This document shows positions 1-5,029 of a stretch of DNA of 5,314 nt, piece after piece. The DNA lies in the NCBI GenBank assembly GCA_902783515.1, contig CACZRK010000287.1, positions 1-5,314 on the forward strand, in the 5' to 3' direction. The first letter of the stretch is position 1, and each line of letters starts with the position of its first letter. The DNA is from an uncultured Coriobacteriaceae bacterium. GTDB taxonomy: Bacteria > Actinomycetota > Coriobacteriia > Coriobacteriales > UMGS124. Under the pieces are notes generated by a model. It was given only the letters and a program-made list of their open reading frames with translations, was not told the origin of the DNA and made no database searches. The translations under genes were made by a program, and so were the position numbers.

Positions 1-689
1 CAGAAGACGATCACGTAGATGGCGGCGACCACCAGCAGGAAGACGAGCTCGGTGTCCTCGCTGCCGACCATCGCCGCGGAGTCATACAGGCCGTGCAGGA
101 AGACCGAGAGCACGTAGCCGATCACGATGCACGCCGCGCCTGCGATGTCATGGCCGCGCGTCGAGAGGAGCTTCGCCTCACCGTAGAGCATGCCGAACAG
201 CACGGCGAAGCCCATGTGCGCGGGGATGGCCATGAGGGCGCGGCCGAAGAGCACGCCGGGTCCGTACATGAGCCCGTACATGACGTTCTCGGTCGCCGCG
301 AAGCCCAGCGAGGTGAACACCGCGTACACGACGCCGTCAAAGCGCGCGTTGAACGCCGGGTGGCTCCACGTCTGACGCGCCATGAGGGCGTACTTGAGCC
401 CCTCCTCCACCACCCCCACGACGAGGAAGTCGCTCACGACCGTGAACCTCGCGCTGTTCGGGTCAAGGCCGGAGAACAGGCCGAGCGTGGCCATGCCGAC
501 CTCCTCGAGAATCCCGGCGAAGGCCGCCGCGATGACGCCCATCGTGACGAGGCGCCAGAGCAGCTGTGCCGGCTCCTTGTCCAGGCGGTCCTGGCGATAG
601 ACGTACACCATGAGCGCGATTGCCGGCGCGATGGCGAGCGCGAGGAAGCCGTACACATACAAGCTCAGACCGCCCATGATGAGAAACAC
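1..689 (-). CDS. PrsW-family intramembrane metalloprotease (5' part, runs off left edge)
   Basis: Translated from the minus strand, 229 complete codons are visible before the gene leaves the window, so the C-terminus is missing. PrsW proteins are multi-pass membrane proteases of the CPBP/PrsW group; in Bacillus subtilis PrsW starts site-1 cleavage of an anti-sigma factor. Seen here: an N-terminal membrane helix (about residues 6-30), then YRQDRLDKEP (31-40), which resembles the PrsW D-x-EP signature; the glutamate pair in VVEEGLKY (93-100); FDGVVYA (117-123); ENVMYG (134-139); His158 in PAHMGF; and His199 in LHGLYD. The Glu pair and histidines are the expected metal/catalytic residues and all are present. 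GTG at 689 is chosen as start because AGAAGGGG lies 6 bases upstream; the in-frame ATG at 677 is 18 bases away. The substrate is unknown, and no sigma/anti-sigma pair is in the window. The family call is secure, the biological role is not. Confidence 0.92.
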   Translation of the reverse strand, partial: MFLIMGGLSLYVYGFLALAIAPAIALMVYVYRQDRLDKEPAQLLWRLVTMGVIAAAFAGILEEVGMATLGLFSGLDPNSARFTVVSDFLVVGVVEEGLKYALMARQTWSHPAFNARFDGVVYAVFTSLGFAATENVMYGLMYGPGVLFGRALMAIPAHMGFAVLFGMLYGEAKLLSTRGHDIAGAACIVIGYVLSVFLHGLYDSAAMVGSEDTELVFLLVVAAIYVIVF

Positions 690-695
690 GTGAAA

Positions 696-703
696 CCCCT
701 TCT
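696..703 (-). promoter_or_regulatory. Ribosome binding site deciding the protease GTG start
   Basis: AGAAGGGG on the minus strand ends 6 bases before GTG at 689. It is the only purine-rich SD-like run near either candidate start, so it favours GTG over the ATG 12 bases further in. Confidence 0.6.
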
Positions 704-750
704 GACCTGCGGTGAATGCTTCCGACCTGCCGATGCCCGCGAGTCCGCGA

Positions 751-768
751 GCCTGCGCTCCCGCAGGC
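751..768. repeat. Short GC-rich hairpin upstream of the protease gene
   Basis: GCCTGCG and CGCAGGC form a perfect 7-bp stem around a 4-base loop (CTCC). There is no T-run on either side, so a terminator is not supported. It lies about 60 bases upstream of the protease start, between the 11-bp repeat array and the gene, and could be part of the protease mRNA leader. Next to it, CGCGAG occurs twice at 738-751 with a 2-base gap. Confidence 0.45.
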
Positions 769-770
769 CC

Positions 771-825
771 GTGCGCTACCGGCGAGCTACCGGTGCGCTA
801 CCGGTGCGCTACCGGTGCGCGGCCT
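771..825. repeat. 11-bp tandem repeat array (GTGCGCTACCG) upstream of the protease gene
   Basis: Units start at 771, 782, 793 and 804, and a degenerate fifth starts at 815. Three are exactly GTGCGCTACCG, the second is GCGAGCTACCG, and the fifth keeps only the first six bases. The core GCTAC recurs at 775, 786, 797 and 808, exactly 11 bp apart. On the minus strand it reads CACCGGTAGC, and it sits 82-138 bases upstream of the protease start. An 11-bp period places each core on nearly the same DNA face; tandem binding by OmpR/PhoB-type regulators uses such spacing, so an operator array is plausible. Simple replication slippage is the alternative. Confidence 0.75.
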
Positions 826-846
826 CGCCCCGCATCGACATGTGGT

Positions 847-876
847 GAGCTTAGCGCATGGGAGCTTAGCGCATGG
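847..876. repeat. Exact 15-bp tandem duplication (GAGCTTAGCGCATGG x2)
   Basis: Two perfect adjacent copies occupy 847-861 and 862-876. No coding frame with convincing protein character crosses them, and each copy ends in GCATGG, which makes adjacent ATG triplets on the plus strand without a ribosome site. It lies between the GCTAC array and the strong hairpin, in the gap between two minus-strand genes. It may be a regulatory duplication or a recent slippage event. Confidence 0.8.
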
Positions 877-924
877 CCGGCGCCGGGGAAAGGCGTCCGG
901 GGCTGGCGGCGCGTCGCGCATGCA

Positions 925-964
925 GACGCGCCCGCAGGCCGAGGTTCCGGCTTGCGGGCGCGTC
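925..964 (-). terminator. Strong hairpin downstream of the reductase gene, likely transcript end
   Basis: Arms 925-936 (GACGCGCCCGCA) and 953-964 (TGCGGGCGCGTC) pair perfectly over 12 bp. The pairing continues inward through one G-T wobble and four more GC pairs to a six-base loop at 942-947, giving about 17 bp. It begins 44 bases past the reductase stop codon. Neither strand has the T-run of a classic intrinsic terminator, so it may stop transcription atypically, protect the 3' end of the mRNA, or separate the reductase from the co-oriented protease. The structure is clear; the function is inferred. Confidence 0.5.
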
Positions 965-1008
965 ATCAGCGTCGCGCGTGGTTGGTCACGCCGCCGTGCG
1001 AGGGCGGT

Positions 1009-2613
1009 CTAGAGGCTGGCGACGTGGTTGCCGCACACGTAGCCCATCGTGTGGCACCGGCCGAGCGACATGCCGGGCACGGTCATGGGGTAGTCGGGCG
1101 AGCCGTAGAAGTTGCCGGCGAGGTTGCCGATGGCGAACAGGCCGGGGATCGGCGTGCCGTCGGCGCGCACGACCTGCATGTTCTCGTCGACGTTTACGCC
1201 CTTCATGATCGCGGAGAGGCCGATGTGGCGATGCATGCCGTAGAACGGGGGCTGCGTGATCGGCACGAGCCACTTCGCCTCCTTGCCGAAGTCCTCGTCC
1301 ACGCCCTTCTCGCACAGCTCGTTGTAGCGGTCGACCGTCTTGACGAGGGTCGCGGGGTCGATGCCGACCTTCTCGGCGAGCTCCTCGATCGTGTCGGCCT
1401 TGTAGGTGGCGATGAGGCCCTCGTACACGCCGACCTTCTCGCCGTCCTCCTCGGGCATGTACGCCTTGATGGCCTCCTCGTCGTAGAGCTTGCCGGGCCA
1501 GTCGGCGCAGGCGGTCATGTAGTTGGCGTCAAAGATCTGCGTGTAGTGCCCGCAGTCCTGCGCGCCGCCCAGGAAGTTGCTGAGCACGGACATGCCGGCG
1601 CGCTTCTCGTTCACGAAGCGGGTGCCGTCGTCCTTCACGGCGAGGAAGGGCATGTCGCACATCGCGCCAGGGCCGCCGTCAAAGTCGTGCAGGACGCGGG
1701 TGGGGCAGACGTCCTCCATCGCGCCGCCGGCCCAGACGATCATCTTGTGGCCGTCGCCCGTCTTGCCGTGCTGCTTGCGATAGATGTTGCTCATCTCGGG
1801 CGCGTAGTAGGACATCATGTCGTCGTCGTTCATGAAGTCGCCGGTCGCCATGATGACGCCCTTGGCGGCGTTGAACTGCACGTAGGCGCCGTCGGCGTTC
1901 TGCGCGATCACGCCGGTCACGCCGCCGTCGGCCGCCTGGACCAGGCGGACGGCCGGCGTCTCGTAGAAGACCTCCAGGCCCTGCCCCTCCATGTACGCGC
2001 AGATGTCCTGCATGCCGTTGCCGGTGTTGTACGGCTTGGGGCCGAAGTCAAAGGCGAAGTAGCTCACCGCGTAGCCGTCGATGGTCTGGATGGCGCTCGT
2101 CCACTTGGCGGTGCTGTCCACCATCTGGGCGCCGGCCTGCTCGCCGAGGTCCCACAGCCACTTGAGGGCCTCGCCGGAGTTCTGGGACCAGATCTTCACC
2201 TGGTCGCGGCGGCTGCGGAAGTCGCAGTCCTGGTTGATGAGGGACTCGAGCGCGGCGACGCCGGCGGGGTCGGACTGGTCGAGCAGGACGGAGTCGCAGG
2301 TGTTGCCCTGGCTCACCGCGGTCGCCTCCTTCTGCAGGAGCGCGACCTTGGCGCCTGCCTGGAACGCGGCGATCGCCGCGGGCACGCCGGCCGCGCCGGC
2401 GCCCACGACCACCACGTCGTAGTCGTGGGTCTCGGTGACGTCGGCGATGGGCTCGGGCGTCGAGAAGAACGAGGGCGTGGGCGTCGTGTTCTTGACGCCT
2501 GCGCCGTCGCTGCGGGCGAGCGCCGCGCTCGGCGCGACGGCTGCCGCCGCGGCGACCGCTGCGACTGCCGTTGACCCCTTGATCATGCTGCGACGCGTGA
2601 TGCTGTGCTTCAT
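1009..2613 (-). CDS. Tat-exported FAD-dependent reductase (fumarate/urocanate reductase-like flavoprotein)
   Basis: A 534-residue, apparently complete flavoprotein. ATG at 2613 is chosen because AAGGAGGAG lies 6 bases upstream and a Tat signal begins immediately; a frame extension to 2688 lacks both. Residues 6-12 are TRRSMIK (twin arginine), followed by an Ala-rich hydrophobic stretch and a probable cleavage after ALA (31-33). The FAD-binding GAGAAG is at 71-76, GDGHKMIVWAGGA at 286-298, the GTRFVNE segment at 330-336, and a C-terminal FAD-contact segment PGLFAIGNLAGNFYG at 490-504 with GR at 518-519. There is no CxxCH haem motif and no FMN-binding domain, so electrons must come from a separate protein, in this group usually a membrane multihaem cytochrome, not encoded here. 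By eye, the two substrate-handling arginines of true fumarate reductases are absent, so the acceptor is probably another organic molecule. It is divergent from the membrane LuxR gene, its likely regulator. The family is secure, the substrate unknown. Confidence 0.92.
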   Translation of the reverse strand: MKHSITRRSMIKGSTAVAAVAAAAAVAPSAALARSDGAGVKNTTPTPSFFSTPEPIADVTETHDYDVVVVGAGAAGVPAAIAAFQAGAKVALLQKEATAVSQGNTCDSVLLDQSDPAGVAALESLINQDCDFRSRRDQVKIWSQNSGEALKWLWDLGEQAGAQMVDSTAKWTSAIQTIDGYAVSYFAFDFGPKPYNTGNGMQDICAYMEGQGLEVFYETPAVRLVQAADGGVTGVIAQNADGAYVQFNAAKGVIMATGDFMNDDDMMSYYAPEMSNIYRKQHGKTGDGHKMIVWAGGAMEDVCPTRVLHDFDGGPGAMCDMPFLAVKDDGTRFVNEKRAGMSVLSNFLGGAQDCGHYTQIFDANYMTACADWPGKLYDEEAIKAYMPEEDGEKVGVYEGLIATYKADTIEELAEKVGIDPATLVKTVDRYNELCEKGVDEDFGKEAKWLVPITQPPFYGMHRHIGLSAIMKGVNVDENMQVVRADGTPIPGLFAIGNLAGNFYGSPDYPMTVPGMSLGRCHTMGYVCGNHVASL

Positions 2614-2619
2614 GACGAT

Positions 2620-2628
2620 CTCCTCCTT
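2620..2628 (-). promoter_or_regulatory. Strong Shine-Dalgarno for the reductase
   Basis: AAGGAGGAG on the minus strand lies 6 bases before ATG at 2613. It is the best ribosome site in the window and fixes the start so that the protein begins directly with its Tat signal. Confidence 0.85.
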
Positions 2629-2690
2629 GTGTTGACGCCCGTGCGCTGGCGCTTTCCCCGTGCGGCCGGCCGGGGCGTATGCAACCACGT

Positions 2691-2706
2691 GCTACCGTCG
2701 CGCTAC
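2691..2706. repeat. GCTAC-N6-GCTAC direct repeat upstream of the reductase
   Basis: GCTAC at 2691-2695 and 2702-2706 has the same 11-bp period and orientation as the four-copy array at 775-812 upstream of the protease gene. It lies about 80-95 bases upstream of the reductase start, a typical operator distance. The pair is flanked by CACGT (2686) and ACGTG (2705), a partial inverted repeat. Confidence 0.5.
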
Positions 2707-2711
2707 GTGCC

Positions 2712-2812
2712 CGTGACATCGTCTGCCGCGGCATCGCGAGCGGCTGCGTGCGGCCCGTCCGGCCTGTCACTCGTCACGGTATGGGCGTGAGTGCGTGCGT
2801 GCCATCGTCTGC
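2712..2812. repeat. Two copies of a 15-bp element CGTGMCATCGTCTGC, 86 bp apart
   Basis: Copies at 2712-2726 (CGTGACATCGTCTGC) and 2798-2812 (CGTGCCATCGTCTGC) match at 14 of 15 bases in the same orientation. Both are upstream of the reductase and of the LuxR gene. The first ten bases (CGTGCCATCG) recur upstream of the DUF2207 gene at 5009-5018. They may be regulator sites; chance matches in GC-rich DNA are not excluded. Confidence 0.5.
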
Positions 2813-2835
2813 ATGATCGTCGCGGGGGTCAAAGT

Positions 2836-2854
2836 CGTAACCTCGCGCATAACC
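2836..2854. repeat. CRTAACC-N5-CRTAACC direct repeat
   Basis: CGTAACC (2836-2842) and CATAACC (2848-2854) differ at one base and are 12 bp apart. They sit midway in the divergent region, just upstream of the weak leftward -35 candidate TTGACC. This is one of the few AT-containing stretches here, compatible with a site for the divergent regulator but unproven. Confidence 0.35.
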
Positions 2855-2948
2855 ATGGGTCTGACCTGCGACGTTCATGCCTGTCAAGCGAGCGCGTGCG
2901 ACGGCCGATGCGCGAGGTCGCGCACCCCGGGCCATGCGTGCGGGACGC

Positions 2949-2957
2949 TGGTATACT
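2949..2957 (+). promoter_or_regulatory. Extended -10 promoter (TGGTATACT) for the LuxR regulator
   Basis: TG-N-TATACT matches the extended -10 consensus TGnTATAAT, with 5 of 6 bases in the hexamer. No good -35 box lies 16-18 bases upstream, which is usual for extended -10 promoters. Transcription would begin near 2964, giving a leader of about 73 bases. Confidence 0.6.
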
Positions 2958-3023
2958 CGGGCGCCAGGGACGTCGGGGCGGTGAGGGCCAGGACGCGGGG
3001 CATTCGTGCGCGCGGGGCGCGAC

Positions 3024-3031
3024 GAAGGGAG
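3024..3031 (+). promoter_or_regulatory. Ribosome binding site deciding the LuxR GTG start
   Basis: GAAGGGAG ends 5 bases before GTG at 3037 and 14 bases before the in-frame ATG at 3046, favouring the GTG. Confidence 0.6.
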
Positions 3032-3036
3032 AGCGA

Positions 3037-4614
3037 GTGAGGGCGATGGCGGGGAGTCTCATGGGGGTATGGGCCGACCTTCCGTGGCGGCGGAGCGGCG
3101 TCGTGGCGTCACGCCTCACGGCGGCACTCGCGCTCGCGCGATCGTCATGCGCCACCGCAACCACGCCCGCCGGCGACGAGGTGCCGGGCGCCGAGCCCGC
3201 CGAGCCCGCGGGCGTCACGGGCCCCGCCGCGGACGCGCTCGACCGTCGCATTCACCTGCCTGCGCTGTGCTGGTGGTTCATGGGCCTCGCCGTCTATCGT
3301 GCCTGGATCGAGGTCGCGTTCGTGGGCTCGTTCGTGCCCTATCCCAGGCCGTTCCCCATGCGCACGGCATACGACGTCACCTGCGTGGTCACGCTGCTGC
3401 TCTGCGCGCTGTGCGCGTCTCGCCTGTCGCCCCTGCACGCCTCGCGGCTCGTGCGCGTCGCCTGCCCGACGACGATGGCGCTGGCGAGCGCCGCGGGCTT
3501 CGTGTGCCTGTGGCGCCCGGAGCTGGCTGGGGTGGTCGCCCCGCCCGCCGCGGTGATGGGCGGCGTGGGCGTCGCGCTCATGATCCTGCTCTGGTCCGAG
3601 CTCTACGGATGCCTGAACCCCGTGCGCATCGCCCTGTACTACGCGCTCAGCCAGCTGGTCGGCGCGGCGATCATCTGGACGCTGCGCGGCTTTCTGACCC
3701 CGTGGCTCGCCGTCTATACGTGTCTGCTGCCCGTCGTCTCGCTCGTCATGCTGCGCCATGCGTTTCTGTGCGTCCCCGCCGAGCACCTCCCCCGGGCGAC
3801 GCGCGCGCGGTTCAGCTTCCCCTGGAAGCCCGTGGCGCTCGTGAGCGTGTATGCGTTCGCCTTCGGCATGCAGGAGGCGAACCTCTACGCGTACGCGGGG
3901 CCGCACTCCAACCCGGGGATGGCCCTCGCCGCCCTGATCGTGGTCATCGGCATCCTGCTGCTCGGGCGATGGGTGGAGTTCGGGACGATCTACTCCGTGT
4001 GGCTGCCCGGCCTCATGATGGTGTCGCTGGTCGTGAGCATCGTCGCACCGCTCGGCTCGTTCGCGACGAGCCAGCTCGCGGGCCTGTCGTACGGCGCGGC
4101 CGAGATCTTCATCATGACGATGATCGGCTCGATCTGCTACCGCTACGGCGTGAACGCGGTCTGGATCTTCGGCATAGAGCGCGGCGTGCGCCTCACGGCG
4201 ATGATCCTCGGTCGCACGCTCGGCGCCGTCGCCTTTACCTGGGAGGTCTCCGCGGTCGTCATCGTAGCGGCGGCCGTCGGGACCTGGCTCATCTTCTCCG
4301 AGCGGGGGCTCTCGGCCGACTGGGGCATCGTCCTCTACGAGGAGGGCGACGACCTCTACCGGACCGCGCTCATGAACGCCCGGGCCCGCGCGTGCGGGGC
4401 GCTCGCCCGTGCCCATGGCCTCACCGAGCGCGAGGGCGAGGTGCTGCTCCTGCTGGCCAATCGCAAGGGCGCCGCCGAGATCGGCAACGAGCTCTGCATC
4501 GCCAACGGCACCGCGAAGGCGCACATCCGCCATGTCTATCACAAGCTGGGGATCCACTCGCGCGATGAGCTGCACGCGCTCGTGGATGAGGCGATCGAGA
4601 AGGAGCGGGGCTGA
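3037..4614 (+). CDS. Membrane-bound LuxR-type regulator with 12-helix sensor domain
   Basis: A 525-residue one-component regulator. After about 72 mostly polar, Pro/Ala/Glu-containing residues come some 12 hydrophobic segments: about 74-97, 111-130, 138-160, 164-190, 197-217, 219-244, 263-284, 295-312, 316-338, 342-368, 372-400 and 401-420. A short cytoplasmic linker (421-458) then leads to a C-terminal GerE/LuxR helix-turn-helix (about 459-522). The HTH shows LTEREGEVL (462-470), the AEIGNEL scaffold helix and the TAKAHIRHVYHKLGIHSRDEL recognition region. This MFS-like membrane plus LuxR architecture is abundant in Coriobacteriia, often beside exported flavin reductases or dehydroxylases, and is thought to sense a ligand in the membrane and activate its neighbour. 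It has no phospho-acceptor domain. The GTG start follows GAAGGGAG at 3024-3031; an upstream extension to 2791 lacks a ribosome site and would cross the promoter. It is divergent from the reductase, its probable target. The ligand is unknown. Confidence 0.93.
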   Translation: MRAMAGSLMGVWADLPWRRSGVVASRLTAALALARSSCATATTPAGDEVPGAEPAEPAGVTGPAADALDRRIHLPALCWWFMGLAVYRAWIEVAFVGSFVPYPRPFPMRTAYDVTCVVTLLLCALCASRLSPLHASRLVRVACPTTMALASAAGFVCLWRPELAGVVAPPAAVMGGVGVALMILLWSELYGCLNPVRIALYYALSQLVGAAIIWTLRGFLTPWLAVYTCLLPVVSLVMLRHAFLCVPAEHLPRATRARFSFPWKPVALVSVYAFAFGMQEANLYAYAGPHSNPGMALAALIVVIGILLLGRWVEFGTIYSVWLPGLMMVSLVVSIVAPLGSFATSQLAGLSYGAAEIFIMTMIGSICYRYGVNAVWIFGIERGVRLTAMILGRTLGAVAFTWEVSAVVIVAAAVGTWLIFSERGLSADWGIVLYEEGDDLYRTALMNARARACGALARAHGLTEREGEVLLLLANRKGAAEIGNELCIANGTAKAHIRHVYHKLGIHSRDELHALVDEAIEKERG

Positions 4615-4717
4615 GGCGCGGGCGCGAACGGCGTCGAGAGGACCGCCGGCGACGGCGCGATGTCGTTCTGCAGTTCGAGCGTGACGTCAGGAGACTCAAG
4701 GAGGGGCCCAGTCCCGA

Positions 4718-4750
4718 AGGGCAGCTTGAGCAGCTGCCTTGTCTCCCTTT
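4718..4750 (+). terminator. Probable intrinsic terminator of the LuxR regulator
   Basis: AGGGCAGCT (4718-4726) pairs with AGCTGCCTT (4732-4740) around the loop TGAGC, about 9 bp with one G-T wobble. It is followed by a pyrimidine-rich, partly T-rich tail (GTCTCCCTTT). It starts about 100 bases after the regulator stop codon. The T-run is interrupted by C, so efficiency may be moderate. Confidence 0.5.
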
Positions 4751-4771
4751 CTGAGGCCGCGTCCCGTCGGC

Positions 4772-4918
4772 CTACAGGCCGTGCTTCGCGAGGCGCTCGC
4801 GATAGATCTCGTTGACGATGAGGCTCATCTGCGAGCGGGCCTCCTCGTCGGGCTCCTCGGCGCGGGAACCACGATGACGGTGCGGCTGCCGCGTCGTCTC
4901 GCCTTGCCCGCCGAGCAC
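4772..4918 (-). pseudogene. Possible small ORF or 3' remnant of an unidentified gene
   Basis: On the minus strand, a frame closing with TAG at 4774-4772 ends in EEARSQM, then SLIVNEIYRERLAKHGL. Unlike the arginine-rich noise around it, this segment has a balanced, helix-forming composition, and nearly every codon ends in G or C. From GTG at 4918 it would encode 48 residues, from ATG at 4828 only 18; the latter has GAGGAGG about 11 bases upstream, slightly far. The frame upstream of about 4870 loses protein character. In a neighbouring frame there, TVIVVPAP also looks protein-like, which would fit a frameshifted remnant. I do not recognise the family. It may equally be chance. Confidence 0.25.
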
Positions 4919-4934
4919 GCCCGCCCGGTGCGTC

Positions 4935-4955
4935 AGGGTCGGCCAATTTGACCCT
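4935..4955. promoter_or_regulatory. Operator-like palindrome AGGGTC-N9-GACCCT
   Basis: Perfect 6-bp inverted arms (4935-4940 and 4950-4955) flank a 9-base, AT-containing centre, about 26 bases upstream of the -10 candidate of the DUF2207 gene. The right half, TTTGACCCTCGCG (4947-4959), matches 12 of 13 bases with the minus strand of 2821-2833 upstream of the reductase. It could be a regulator site, or TTGACC could act as a -35 box. Confidence 0.4.
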
Positions 4956-4980
4956 CGCGCGCCTGCATGGCGCCGCGCGC

Positions 4981-4989
4981 TGATAGCAT
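4981..4989 (+). promoter_or_regulatory. Extended -10 candidate (TGATAGCAT) for the DUF2207 gene
   Basis: TG-A-TAGCAT has the extended TGn and 4 of 6 hexamer bases, including the key first T-A and final T. The nearest -35-like TTGACC (4948-4953) is 30 bases away, too far for a standard pair. It would give a leader of about 35 bases. Confidence 0.4.
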
Positions 4990-5017
4990 GGTCGCATGCA
5001 TCTGCCATCGTGCCATC

Positions 5018-5024
5018 GGGGAGG
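5018..5024 (+). promoter_or_regulatory. Shine-Dalgarno of the DUF2207 gene
   Basis: GGGGAGG ends 5 bases before ATG at 5030 and supports that start. Directly upstream, GCCATCG repeats in tandem (GCCATCGT at 5004-5011, GCCATCGG at 5012-5019). Confidence 0.7.
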
Positions 5025-5029
5025 TCGCC

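Larger units (their letters stand above)
690..1008. other. Gene-free spacer between protease start and reductase stop
   Basis: No frame in these 319 bases looks like a real protein: the open frames are arginine- and alanine-rich translations of GC-rich DNA and lack ribosome sites. The stretch must hold the protease promoter and the reductase transcript end. It contains the hairpins and repeats listed separately. I could not find a convincing -35/-10 pair for the protease. Confidence 0.7.
2614..3036. promoter_or_regulatory. Divergent regulatory region between reductase and LuxR regulator
   Basis: These 423 bases contain no convincing gene and separate two divergently transcribed genes, so both promoters should lie here. 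For the rightward gene an extended -10 is visible at 2949-2957. For the leftward gene the best, weak, candidate is TTGACC (2832-2827) with GACGAT 17 bases further; a perfect TTGACA (2887-2882) has no acceptable -10. The region is rich in short direct repeats: GCTAC pairs at 2691 and 2702, a 15-bp element at 2712 and 2798, and CRTAACC at 2836 and 2848. A GGCCGGCC palindrome is at 2664-2671. No RNA gene or riboswitch was recognised. Confidence 0.65.
4615..5029. other. Spacer between LuxR regulator and DUF2207 gene
   Basis: These 415 bases hold no confident complete gene. They contain the probable terminator at 4718, a short GGCC-TACA-GGCC hairpin at 4769-4780, the possible remnant on the minus strand, a palindrome at 4935-4955 and an extended -10 at 4981. 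The long open frames crossing it on both strands are arginine/alanine/proline-rich and unlikely to be translated. Confidence 0.6.

Noticed and set aside
93..848. Plus-strand 251-codon open frame at the left end
   Set aside because: It lies opposite the PrsW gene and is rich in His, Glu, Arg and Ala; it has no ribosome site and crosses the tandem repeats.
771..876. CRISPR array
   Set aside because: The repeats are 11 and 15 bp, directly adjacent with no spacers, and no cas genes are visible.
712..2574. Long plus-strand open frame (620 codons) across the reductase gene
   Set aside because: It is the antisense shadow of a complete reductase with recognisable FAD motifs and Tat signal. Its translation is a His/Val/Ala/Arg-rich string without domain character.
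2614..2688. Upstream extension of the reductase start to ATG at 2688
   Set aside because: It would bury the Tat signal 25 residues in, and the strong AAGGAGGAG lies within this extension, directly before ATG 2613.
3006..4575. Long open frames overlapping the LuxR regulator on both strands
   Set aside because: Both are Arg/His/Ala/Pro-rich translations caused by the GC-rich codons of the regulator; the regulator frame has membrane helices and a clear HTH.
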